Assembly: GCA_039654915.1 (NCBI GenBank)
Contig: CM077598.1
Span: 68,873,041 to 68,937,040 of the forward strand
DNA: 64,000 nucleotides
Direction: 5' to 3'
From: Aquilaria yunnanensis
Lineage: Eukaryota > Streptophyta > Magnoliopsida > Malvales > Thymelaeaceae
Shown here: positions 46,625 through 58,300 of the stretch, in pieces
Layout: each line of letters begins with the position of its first letter
How positions within the stretch are numbered: the first letter of the stretch is position 1
Translations under genes and position numbers: made by a program
The notes under the pieces: generated by a model
The model's database searches: none
Told to the model about the DNA's origin: nothing
Seen by the model: the letters and a program-made list of their open reading frames with translations, nothing else

Positions 46625-49056
46625 AGAGGTCGCTAAAATAGCCTAAGGGTTCTCGGCGTCCCGGGAGCCACCAGCCTCTGTGCCCTTTTCCACCACCTTC
46701 GGCGCCGGAATTGTGGAAGGCAGGTTCAGATGCTCGATTTTTTACCAGGACCACCGAGGCCCCTCGGGAATGTTGAGAGCTTCCAAAAAAGAGAGATCCA
46801 GACCTGGGAACCTCTCAAAGACTTGGTGCCGAGCAAGGCAGAATCCGTCTTGGAAGGCGACCTTGGTCATTTGGTCGGATTTGTCCTTCTCAACCTCAAG
46901 GTCCTCGAGCTCGTCCTTCAAGTCTGCAACCTCCTTCTTCAGCGCCTTCACCCTCTTCTTCCCATCGGGCCCCTTCTTCAAAGACTGGACCTCGGCTTCG
47001 AGAGCCTTTTTCTCACTCACCAACGACTGAATGAGATTGTCAGAATCTGACTTATCTTTGAGAAGGTCTTGGTTGGCAGCAAGCATCCCTTTCACCTGAT
47101 CGCCGAGGTCAGCAATCTTCAGAGATGAGTTCTTCTCAAGATCTTCCTTCTCCTTCCGGATCTCCTCCCGAAGGGCAGCAACTTATTTCTTCGCAGCATC
47201 TGACAGCTGCTGGTTCTTGGCGTTCAAGGCCGAGTGCGTGACCTTCACTTTCTCTAAGGTCTCTAAGGCCGAAGCTCGGAACTTCGCCTGCCTGGCCACC
47301 CGAACTCGGAGAAAGCCGACGTACCCCAGCAACTGCAAAGAGATGAACACAAGGTCAGTAAGAGCCAAGCACTTAGGAAAAATTGAAGGGAAAAAGGTGT
47401 GAAGAACATACCTGAGCAGCATGCTCGGTGACTTTCGCGGCGAAGGTGTCATCGTCCGGATGGGCCGCCGCAATAGCCTTGAAGGAGGTCTCTGTAAGCA
47501 CCCCCTTCGAAATCTGCTTCGCCATTTCAGGACAGTCCTCGGAGTACAAGTTCATGTCCTCCGTGAATGTCCAGAAAGGCTCTTTGGGTATCTTCCCTTG
47601 CGGGACTTTGGCGTCGCGAAGGGCGTGCGCCTTCGCGTGTTCGGCCGCCCAGTTCGGGGTAAGTAACTCCCCTGCACGGCAAAAATGAGAAGCAGGTTAG
47701 AGACAAAGGAAAATTCAGAAAAACAAAAAGAGCCATACTTGTTCTGAAAGCAACAGACTTGGCGGCACTTCGAATACGGCGTCCTCGGAATCCAGAGACT
47801 CCTCGGTTGAAATCCCCTTGCCTTTCTTCTTGCGCCGCTCCTCGGCAGAAGGAGCCTCTACCACGACCTGCAGAAGGGCCTGCGACGCAGAAGGGCTCTG
47901 GGGAGGGACGTCAGCGGAAGAAACTTCAGCAGCGGCAGGGACTTCGGCCGCTGCCTCCGACGCCGGAAACTCGGCTGTCCTAGGCTCCTCGGCAGCTTCC
48001 CCGAAAATTTCCTCCAGAGGAACCTGGGCAGTTTTCTTTGCCCGTTTCGCCGAAGGCCCAGCACCAGTAGACTTCCGCCTTCGGGAAGCCGCTTTCTTTG
48101 TCTGATCGCCCTTCTCCACCTGGCCGGAGAAAAGGGACTTGTAAAATGTAGCAGTCCCGTCGGCCATTTCTGAAGAGGAAAAAAGTCGTCAGCGTAAGTC
48201 CGAGGAAAAAACAGCAAGGGAGTAGAAGACAACTCACTTTCGATAAGCGTTTCGAAAGAAATTTCCTCCTTAAGAAGCTTGACCAACCAGGAATCCTTCC
48301 CGGCGATGGCAGGAGCTGGCATCTCGAGGTCGGTCTCGTGCTCCTTAACCACCTTAAACTCCCGGAGGACCTCTTCGGTCATCAACCTCCAGTTGATAAG
48401 GAAGGGGTACAGAGAGCGCGGCACGACCTCGGGAGCCCAGTCAGAGACGGCGTGAAAGTGGAAGCCAACTCTGGAGTCAGCAACAACCTCAGGTCAACGA
48501 CGTCCACATCTAGCCTTCCCTGAGCCCATTTGGTCGGAACATATGACCATGCCTCCTCCATCTTCAGGAAGAAGAATTTCTGTTGCCACCCCCGCCAGCT
48601 GTCCTTGGTGGCGAAGTTGAACATGAATTTTTTGCTCCCGGATCCCCGAGGTAGCATAAAATAGAAGCCACCCTTCGGGACAACAAAGAGCTTGTAGTAC
48701 TGCATGAAGATTATAAAATGGGGTTTTATCCCGAACACACCACACATGCAGAGGTAGGCGTTGAAATAGCAGAACGAGTTCGGGGGAAGCTGGTTCACAG
48801 CAATGCCATGAAATTGGCAGAACTCGCAAACCATCTTCGGGGAAGGATACCGAAGTCCGGCCTTCAGCTGGGCTCGAAAAACGGTAATCTCGTTGCTATG
48901 GTTTGAAAAGGCATAATGGCTAGAGCGAGGCAGCCTAGTAACTGCGTAAGAGGGAAGAAAGAACTTTTTCTTCCACCTCTCTAATTTTGCGGGGGTGGTG
49001 CAACAAGGATGGGCTAAAAGAGGCTGCCAGCTCTCAGGGATAGGCATTTTCGACAT
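46625..49056 (-). pseudogene. Antisense accessory gene, second full-length copy
   Basis: Exon 1 runs from the ATG at 49056 to 48238 (FKVVKEHETDLEMPAPAIAG near its end), exon 2 is 48169-47759 (MADGTATFYKSLFSGQVEKG), exon 3 is 47671-47412 (MNLYSEDCPEMAKQISKGVL), and exon 4 starts at 47332 (LLGYVGFLRVRVARQAKFRA) with the coiled coil to about 46625. All introns have GT-AG ends and the phases agree with Tat-1. A short deletion of about 20-25 bp near 48450 breaks the exon 1 frame, a TAA lies at about 47184, and another stop at 46742. Exon 2 and exon 3 are open here, unlike in Tat-1. Role unknown. Confidence 0.8.
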
Positions 49057-49307
49057 GAAAACGAGTTTGGAAAAGGCAAGAAAATAGTTTCCAGAAAAAA
49101 CTCAAAAGAACAGAGGAATCAAAAGACTCTGGAAAACAAAAACCCACCAAAAGATTTACCAAAGTCTGAGGACGCCATCGTGAAAGTTGGCTCAAAAAAG
49201 CTCTGATTAAGGCAGCTCCGCCACAGAAAGCAAGAAAGTACGAAAACAGGGGCAAAGTAGAGGAATGAGCAGAAGTAAAAGCAAATGGGACTTATGATGG
49301 AATGGGC

Positions 49308-49315
49308 TATTTATA
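49308..49315 (-). promoter_or_regulatory. TATA box of second antisense gene copy
   Basis: TATAAATA on the minus strand, 252 bp upstream of the ATG at 49056. It is in the same sequence context as in Tat-1 (28690-28697). Confidence 0.7.
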
Positions 49316-49825
49316 GGCCAAAGGTTGGTAACCGAAACGTCGTCATAAGTACCCTTTTGGAGGCTAACCGTCGCCGTAACTGCCCTCTGCACCTGAAAAG
49401 GCGCGCCCTCTGTAACAGACGCGACTCTCCTCCAATGGCAAAGTGCCACGTGTCAATCGCCGCGCCAAAATAGGGGACACGTCTTCTAACATCCCTAAAA
49501 AGCTGGGACACGTCGCTTAGATTGACACGCTCGGCCATCAGACACGACGTTACACAGACCTGCAAGAAGAAAAAGCAGGTTACTTCGAGGACACCAAGAG
49601 ACAGGCTATGGCCAAATAGCCCATGACCTTCGGGCAAGAGGTGTATCTTTGGCACAGGCTCCGCCTCGAAGACACCAAAGAACAGGCCAAGGCCGAACAG
49701 CCCATACCTTTGGGCAAGAGGTGCATCCTCGGAACAGGTTGAGCTTCCTAAGAGACTCCCAAGAACAACCTCGGAAAGAGATGCAAAACCGAAGTCTTCA
49801 CTTCGGCTTTCCAAAGGGGGGCATG

Positions 49826-49853
49826 TGATAGCCAAAGGCTATCGCCTCTATCT
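49826..49853 (+). mobile_element. Tat-2 3' LTR stub (28 bp)
   Basis: TGATAGCCAAAGGCTATCGC... follows the polypurine tract and breaks off at 49853, directly at 26S rDNA. The remainder of the LTR is absent from the window. Confidence 0.85.
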
Positions 49854-50270
49854 CACGACCCGGGTTTTACAGCGGCCGCCGCGCCCTCCTACTCATCGGG
49901 GCCTGGCACTTGCCCCAACGGCGGGGTGTGGGTCGCGCGCTTCAGCGCCATCCATTTTCGGGGCTAGTTGATTCGGCAGGTTAGTTGTTTCACACTCCTT
50001 AGCGGATTTCGACTTCCATGACCACCGTCCTGCTGTCTTAATAGACCAACACCCTTTGTGGGATCTAGGTTAACGCGCAGTTGGGCACCGTAACCCGGCT
50101 TCCGGTTCATCCCGCATCGCCAGTTCTGCTTACCAAAAATAGCCCACTTGGAGCTCTCAATTCCGTAACGCAGCCACGCCGTCCTACCTATTTAAAGTTT
50201 GAGAATAGGTCGAGGGCGTTGCACCCCCGATGCCTCTAATCATTGGCTTTACCCGACAGAACTCGCACGA

Positions 50271-50316
<46 letters not shown>

Positions 50317-50869
50317 CGGTTCGATTAGTCTTTCGCCCCTATACCCAAGTCAGACGAATGATTTGCATGTCAGTATCGCTGCGGGCCCCACCAGAGCTTC
50401 CTCTGGCTTCGCCCCGCTCAAGCATAGTTCACCATCTTTGGGGTCCCGACAGGCATGCTCTTACTCGAACCCTTCTCAGAAGATCAAGGTCGGTCGGCGG
50501 TGCACCCACAGGGGATCCCGCCAATCAGCTTCCTTCCGCCTTACGGGTTTTCTTGCCCGTTGACTCGCACACATGTCAGACTCCTTGGTTCGGGTTTCAA
50601 GACGCGTCGAATGGGGAGCCCGCAGGCCGACGCCATGAGCACGCAGATGCTAAAGCACTCTGTGAGGCGCGTGCCGCAGGCCACTATCGAGGTGACGCCA
50701 TCTCCACGAGTATTTCAAAAGCCCGGGCTTAGGACGCCAACACAATCCGCGTTGATCCACACCCCGAGCTGATCGGTAGACCGGTTTGTGCCATTCCGCA
50801 TCCGACCGGGGAGCATCACCGGCCCTCATACGCTTCCCTCCGGACAATTTCAAACACTCTTTGACTCTT

Positions 50870-50909
<40 letters not shown>

Positions 50910-51130
50910 CGCTATCGGTCTCTCGCCCGTATTTAGCCTTGGACGGAATTTATCGCCCGATTAGGGCTGCATTCCCAAACAACCCGACTCGTAGACAGCG
51001 CCTCGTGGTGCGACAGGGTCCTGGCACGACGGGGCTCTCACCCTCTTAGGCCCCCCCTTCTAGAGGACTTGGGCCTGGTCCGCGCTTAGGACGCTTCTCC
51101 AGACTACAAGTCGAACGCTGAGGGTGACCA

Positions 51131-51171
<41 letters not shown>

Positions 51172-51182
51172 GGGGAATCCTG

Positions 51183-51214
<32 letters not shown>

Positions 51215-51253
51215 CTAAACTCAGCGGGTGCTCCCGCCTGACCTGGAGTCGCG
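49854..51253 (-). rRNA. 26S rRNA pseudogene, 5' part (about 1.4 kb)
   Basis: On the minus strand it begins at the 26S 5' end, around the ITS2 boundary (CCGCTTATTGATATGCCTAA complement at 51199-51218), and runs for 1.4 kb before it is cut at 49854 by the Tat-2 LTR stub. Substitutions in conserved sites (for example near 51230-51250) point to a non-functional copy. Small open frames here are not genes. Confidence 0.9.
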
Positions 51254-51479
51254 ATGTGCGCTGTGACTGCATCGGGGTTGTCCACGAAACACACCTCAAG
51301 GGCATGATGCGCATGATGCTCTAACGACGGCAGGCTAAGCACACACCACCGCTCATCATGGCATACACCGCCTTGGGTTCCTCCATTTGGGCCAACCGCA
51401 TTGCTGTGCATACGGGAAGGCCAGTATCAGCCGCACACAGCCCTCACAGACATTACCACGAGGGTGGGGGGCTACAATG
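51254..51479 (-). other. Internal transcribed spacer 2
   Basis: About 226 bp between 26S and 5.8S, a usual plant ITS2 length, but less GC-rich than normal with many TG/CA pairs, consistent with CpG decay. Confidence 0.85.
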
Positions 51480-51540
51480 CATGACACCCAGGCAGACGTG
51501 CCCTTGGCCCAAAGCCTTGGGGCGCAACTTGCGTTCAAAG

Positions 51541-51577
<37 letters not shown>

Positions 51578-51578
51578 C

Positions 51579-51624
<46 letters not shown>

Positions 51625-51642
51625 ATTGCCGGGAGTCATTTT
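51480..51642 (-). rRNA. 5.8S rRNA pseudogene (about 163 nt)
   Basis: The angiosperm 5.8S motifs CGATGAAGAACGTAGC, GAATTGCAGAATCC and TTTGAACGCA are present in order on the minus strand. The start reads AATGACTCCCGGCAATGG, where two sites normally CG are TG. It would be part of the large ribosomal subunit if functional. Confidence 0.9.
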
Positions 51643-51857
51643 AAATTTCATTTCAACGCTTCATCCCCACCGCCCCCATTTCTGGGTGCACGGGGCAAAC
51701 GTATTATGTGATCAAGTTCCTTGGCGCAGTCCGCGCCGGGGTTTGGTTATGACGGCCGCAAGGGCCAACCGAAGATGGAATGGGGCGTAGCGACACAATT
51801 CCAACTCGGCAGATTGTTATTAACGTTCACGGGTCATGCTGCTGTGCAGGAATCGAC
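51643..51857 (-). other. Internal transcribed spacer 1
   Basis: About 215 bp. The conserved plant ITS1 motif (GGCGCGGACTGCGCCAAGGA, minus strand) is at 51717-51737. This supports a flowering-plant 45S origin. Confidence 0.88.
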
Positions 51858-51979
51858 AATGATCCTTCCGCAGGTTTACCTACGGAAACCTTGTTGCGAC
51901 TTCTCCTTCCTGTAAATGATAAGGTTCAGTGGACTTTTTGCGACGTCACGGGCAGCGGACCGCCCTCATCGCCGCGATG

Positions 51980-52075
<96 letters not shown>

Positions 52076-52134
52076 AAGGAATTCCTCGTTGAAGACCAAC
52101 AATTGCAATGATCAATCCGCATCATGATGAAATT
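51858..52134 (-). rRNA. 18S rRNA pseudogene, 3' end (277 bp)
   Basis: It covers the 3' terminus (GCGGAAGGATCATTG) and upstream helices on the minus strand. Conserved positions are changed, for example GTCGCAAC and GGTAAACC near the 3' end. It is interrupted at 52134/52135 by the Tekay LTR end. Confidence 0.9.
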
Positions 52135-55100
52135 TGTCACACCTCACACAGGCCCTGGCCTGTGAGTCCCCAACTTATCTCACAAGCCCAACTAAGGACT
52201 GGGCATCTAGCCCTCGGCCTAACCAACATGATTGACTTTAAGTCTTATTTTCTTAAGGTAAAGGGCCTGGGAGGTGGCCCAGGTGGCTTTTAAACCAACT
52301 AGTAACTACTTGCAGCGTAAGTAAGGCCCAAACCACTTTTACTTGCATTACAAGCAAGGCAACAAAAATGCAGCTTTCAGTGCATACTTGGTGTGCAATC
52401 AAGTGTGCTATCTATATGGCAACCAAGAAGCCCACAGAGTTGGTTTAGGATTTGAAAACCACAAGATATAATGCATGAAGCTCTCGGCCAAGCAAACATA
52501 CATACATAGGCGCACCTCAAATTTGCAAGGTCAAGGCCAACCATATCACTTACGTGCCAAACTTTGGCCTATAATACTCATAACACCAAACCATACACAT
52601 AAACATCCATAGTCATACATAACTTGGCATACAATATCCTCCAAAATATTAGCATCATCTAGGTATCCGAGACTACAATATATACAACCAAAAGTGTAGT
52701 CTACCTAGCAAATAACATGGCTAAAATGCCAAGCACCCATAAGTTGTTCATGCCAAGTTAAGTACAAACCGAGACCCCAAATCCTAATGCTCAAACATCA
52801 CCTTAAGGATCCCATACAAGAGCACACACTGCAGCACCAAACCCACGGCCATGTTCATGGTCATAAAGGTGAAAAGCAAAACCTGAGCTAAAGTCCAGAT
52901 ATCCATGCTCTACTAGACAGTTCCCACTCTACAGCCTGCAAGCTTAAACCATAAGTCTCGGCCAACTCACAATAAAACTTGCATAAAATGCTAAAGTGTC
53001 AAGCCAAGCACACATTGGCACATACCTTAGCAACAAAGCAATTAAACACTAAGTGCACACACAAGGCAGCTTAGCACTACTCAGGCTGAATATCCTTGCC
53101 TGAAAAATTTAAATGGAGAATGGGGAGTGAGATTAACTCAGTTGGATTCACTTATATATATAAACCCAACTCTTAAAAGAGTTTATTTAGTTAAGCCGAG
53201 TAAGCACTCAAGGCTTAACCTCCAATTGATTAGCTCAACCTGCAAAACAAACACAAAGACAAGAAAAGCAAGTATAGCCATATACAATTAACCATAATGG
53301 GGGTTAGCATGCACAAGAAATCACCAAAGCACACAAGTACTCACACACACTTCTCCAAGTTGCTCTCGGCAATATAAGCCATACATGTACCCGTGTGCAA
53401 TCCTTGCACATAACCTTACCAATATCATTCCATATGGAGCTCCCAAAATGCCAAGCAAATAGGCCACATTCACTTGCATTTTTAGTACATGTTCTATAGT
53501 CAATTAGCTAATCAACATTGCAACCACATATAACCAATAAGCCCATCAAGCAACTAAGATCACATGGTAGATTTTTAACCATCTCTTAGCCGCCTTAACA
53601 CTTGAACCATGGCATACATTACCAAGCGTACTCAAGTGTAGTGAACCCTACCTCAAGCTCTCGGTCTCCAATAGAACTTCAAGTGTCCAAGTGCCCTTCA
53701 ACCACAATGCCTACCATAATAAGCATAACCATTAACAACATAATCCATGGACCAAATACCATGTTTTCAATGAAGGACATCATTAACTAACACTTGGGAG
53801 CTCTCGGCCATATAAGCCAAAATACCAAAACATAATCTGCCCATTAATCCCATATACTATAATTCACCATAAACACCAATGAACACTATCCATGGCATAC
53901 ATGCCAAGTAAACAAGTGAGATATACCATTTCACTTCAATCCAAGCTTTCGGCCATAACACATATTTTCACATAGCTGCATTTTTTTTCAATACACCAAT
54001 TCAGTAAATGGATACCCAAACAACTAGTGAACTCACTCATGGCACAATTACCGTGCACATAAGCTAAATTCCAAGTAAACACCCAATTTCATCCTCTCGG
54101 CCATAGTACCTATTTCACATACTCATGTTCCTCATTCATTTCATTCCTTTATACACACACCAATGCATCATTAGGCATGGTTCATGGCGTCAATGCCATG
54201 TAAACAACAATTGATCATGAGTTACCTCCAATCTCACTTTCGGCCAAAGCACAACTTGCACACACTTGGTGTTCTTCGTCCAACCAACCTATCACAAGCT
54301 TAAACACTCATCAATAAGCATCACACATGGATTAATTTCCATGAATTCCAAGAAGAACACCAAGAACACACATCCAAGACTTTCGGCCATACTAGGTTTC
54401 TCACCAAGCATTTCAATGCTTAATTTTTTCCCAAGCTCAACAACGAAATGAGCATCCAATATCCTTGTTCATGGAAGAAATTACCATGGATTCAAGGAAA
54501 TTAAGGTTACCTCAAGAACCCTGGCTCAATTGGCTCGGCCTTCACCAATCCTTCATGAACAAAGCTTGATTCCAAGCAAGCGCAAGGCAAATCCCTCTTT
54601 CCAAGCTTGAATCTGCCCAAAAGCTCAAGAACTTTGGATTTAGAAGCAAGATTGTGAAGGAACTCTCTCTAGGTGCTCTCGGTTTCACAAGCACAAAGGA
54701 AGCCTGAAATGAACAAGTCTTAGCTTGTTTCGACCGAGTACATTGCTTTTAGTTAGCCAAAATGCTAACTTGGCTTCCATTTTCTTGCATGGCTCATTAA
54801 AGCCCTTAAGTCCACTTATGCACAAGACCGCCACTCCATTTTGTATGTACATGGACACTTAAGTCCACACATGGCTCAAATTGCCAAGCTAGTAAACAAC
54901 ACAAGTACCCGTGTGTCATAAACTAACATGCATAACCGGCCATATAACCAACATTAGGACTAGTTAGTTTAACTAGTAACTAGTGAATAGTACCCTAGTG
55001 GTAGACAAGAATTTGACTAGTAATCATTGTTGTCTCCCACAAATGGTCTAGTTTTGCGCTAGCCATTATAGAATTTTGCATGGCTCTCAATACCATCTTT

Positions 55101-55337
55101 AAACTTGTGGTTTCACTTATACCACTTAAATTGATGCACAGTTCGGTCCTCTTTCTTAATTTTCTGTCAGCATTCCAAATGTACATTTCCCATGTGCAAT
55201 TAAGTCCTGAAAATCTCCTGTTTTGAACATAGGCCACTGTGCCAGTCTCCACGAGTCCTCTTTCTTCCCTTTCTGTTTTCTCTCATTTTTCCTTGGTTCT
55301 CCTTGGCCTAAGCCAAGCACTTAGGAGGTGCCTAACA
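52135..55337 (-). mobile_element. Tekay 3' LTR (3,203 bp)
   Basis: The sense start TGTTAGGCACC is at 55337 and the end GGTGTGACA is at 52135. It is very long, as in Tekay/Del elements. No gene lies inside it. The motif CTCTCGGCCA or TTTCGGCCA recurs about 11 times between 52480 and 54690. Confidence 0.9.
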
Positions 55338-55349
55338 ATTCCTCCCTCC
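55338..55349 (-). other. Tekay polypurine tract
   Basis: Sense GGAGGGAGGAAT fills the 12 bases between the pol stop (55350-55352) and the LTR start. It primes plus-strand DNA synthesis. Confidence 0.88.
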
Positions 55350-58300
55350 TTAAAGAATTTGGTCCTCCAAATTCTTCACCAACTTAAGGTACAGCTGAGG
55401 ATACTTGGAGGCAATTTCCTGTTCCACTTCCCAGGTTGCCTCTTCAGGAGTATGATTGCTCCACTGCACCTTAATCATACAAATCCACCTATTTCTCAAC
55501 CTCCTGGTATCTCTAGCCAGGAACTGGATTGGCACTTCTTCATATGTGAGATTTGGTGCCACAATCACAGTTGCAGGTGTTTCTATTTGTTTATAGCTCG
55601 GAATATACTTTTTGAGCAAACTCACATGAAACACATTATGTACATTTCCAAGCTCTAGAGGCAAGTCCAGCTGATAAGCCACATTCCCCACCTTGGCTAA
55701 TATTTGGTATGGTCCCACATACCTAGGTGCTAGTTTCCCCTTCTTTCCAAACCTGATTACTCCCTTCATTGGAGAAACCTTGAGCCATACCCAATCTCCT
55801 ACCTGGAACTCCAGGTCCCTTCTCCTTTTCAAATTTGCATAGGCTTGCTGCCTATCATTTGCAGTTTTGATCCTAGCCTGGATCAACTTAATCTTCTCAG
55901 TAGTTTCCTTAATAATGTCTGGCCCCAATTCTAACTTATCTTCTGGCTGATGCCAGCAATGAGGAGTAACACATCTCCTGCCATATAAGGCCTCATAAGG
56001 AGCCATTCCTATCACTGAATGATAGCCATTATTATAGGAAAACTCTACTAGTGGGAGATGCACATCCCATTCACCCTGAAAGTCAATTACACAACACCTC
56101 AGCATGTCCTCCAGAGTTTGTATAGTTCTTTCTGTCTGCCCATCTGTCTGAGGATGGTAAGCAGAACTAAACTTGAGTTTAGTACCCAATGCCAGGTGTA
56201 GGGATTTCCAGAACCTGGAAACAAATCTAGGGTCCCTATCTGACACTATATCATCTGGTATTCCATGCAATCTTACTATTTCTCTTATATACAGCTGTGC
56301 CAGCTTGTCCAAAGAGTCAGTAAGATTCATAGGAAGAAAATGGGCTGCCTTGGTCAGTCTATCAACAATCACCCAAATGGCATTATGTCTTCTTCTGGTT
56401 AGTGGCATACCCACTACAAAATCCATAGAGATGGATCCCCATTTCCTCTCAGGTATGGGTAAGCTCTGCAGCTTCCCCCCTGGCTTTTGATGCTCCACCT
56501 TTACTTGTTGACAGGTTTCACAACTTGCAACAAGGGTGTTTATATCCTTCCTCAAATATCGCCACCAAAAATGTACTCTGAGTGCATGATACATTTTTGT
56601 GGCTCCTGGGTGCATACCCAGCTTACTAGAGTGTGCCTCCTCTAGTATTTGAATTCCTAGGTTGTCCTTTTCAGGCACATACAACCTATTATGGAAATAC
56701 AACATTCCCTGCTTGAAGGAAAAACCCTGGAATAGTTCTCCCTTACTTTTACCAGAAATCAACTCTAGCTCTTCATCACCAACTTGAGCTTCCTTAATAA
56801 GCTCTTTCCATTCTGGTGTAATAGTGAGTACCTTAAGCTGCTTACTTTCTTCAGCCCACCACTGGTTTGCTAGCTGAGTAACATTCAGGCTTTCGGCCTT
56901 ATGCTCAGTCTCACCTCCTTTGAGTATTCCAGTATAGTTTCTACTCAAAGCATCTGCCACCACATTGGCCTTCCCAGCTGTGTACTCAATTATACAGTCA
57001 AAATCCTTCATGTATTCCAGCCACCTTCTTTGTCTCATATTCAAGTCCTTCTGAGTGAATAGATACCTGAGACTTTTGTGGTCTGTGTACACTTGGAATT
57101 TATTACCAAGCAAATAGTGTCTCCACTGCTTCAGAGCAAAGACTATTGCAGCTAGTTCCAGGTCATGCACTAGATATTTCTTCTCATGTGACCTCAACTG
57201 TCTGGACCCAAAAGCAATGGCTTGTTTTTCTTGCATCAAAACACAGCCAAGTCCCACATGAGAGGCATCTATAAACACCTCATACCCCTTTTCAGGATCA
57301 GGCAGGACTAATACAGGAGCTGTTGTCAGCCTCCTTTTAAGCTCTTGAAAGCTTTCCTCACATTGGGGTTCCCAGACAAACTTCTGGTTCTTTCTAGTTA
57401 ACTGGGTCATAGGAGCTGCTAAGACAGAGAATTTTGGCACAAATCTCCTGTAGTAGCCAGCTAACCCCAGGAAGCTTCTGACTTCCCTTACATACTAAGG
57501 CTGCTTCCAATCAAGGATTGATCTTACCTTTTCAGGATCTACAGCCAATCCTTGATCATTTATTATATGACCCAGAAATCCAATTTCCTTGGTCCAAAAC
57601 TTGCATTTACTCAGCTTTCCATACAGCTGGTGTTCTTGGAGTAATCCAAGCACTACTTTAAGGTGTTCCCTATGGTTTTCCTCATCCTTGGAATATACCA
57701 AGATATCATCAATGAACACCACTACAAAGTGGTCCAGGTGTGCCCTGAACACTCTCTGCATCAAATCCATAAAGAATGCAGGTGCATTAGTGAGTCCAAA
57801 TGACATCACTGTATATTCAAAATGACCATACCTAGTCCTGAAAGTGGTCTTAGGTATGTCCTCCTCCTTCACCCTTAGCTGGAAATATCTAGACCTCAGA
57901 TCAATTTTAGAGAACACTCTTGCTCCTTTTAGTTGATCAAACAAATCTTCTATTCTTGGCAGAGGATACTTATTCTTTATGGTCAATGCATTCAGCTTCC
58001 TGTAGTCAATACATAATCTGAGGGTCCCGTCCTTCTTTTTCACAAATAGCACTGGTGCTCCCCAAGGGGATACGTTGGGTCTTATGAACCCTTTCTCCAG
58101 CAGTTCATCTAACTGCTTCCTGAGTTCTACCATCTCAGGCACTGCCATTCTGTATGGAGCTGTAGACACTGGTGCTGCTCTTGGCACCAGCCTAATTTCA
58201 AACTCCACCTCTCTTAAGGGTGGTAAGCCAGGCAAGTCTGTAGGAAAGACTCCTGGGAAATCCTGAACCACAGGTATCTCCCTAAGTTCATCAGATGTTT

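Larger units (their letters stand above)
34551..49853 (+). mobile_element. Tat-2: chimeric Tat-lineage element (15.3 kb)
   Basis: The order is 5' LTR, gag-pol, 3' region with antisense gene cut at 43386, a second pol entered inside RT, a second and complete 3' region with antisense gene, polypurine tract, and 28 bp of 3' LTR cut by rDNA at 49853. The duplicated part is about 5.1 kb (38300-43386 versus 43387-48480). The two copies differ at many sites and small indels, so they came from different or old copies. It is of the same family as Tat-1. Confidence 0.88.

Noticed and set aside
49854..52134. Short ORFs on both strands in the rDNA block
   Set aside because: They overlap clear rRNA and ITS sequence and reflect GC-rich composition.
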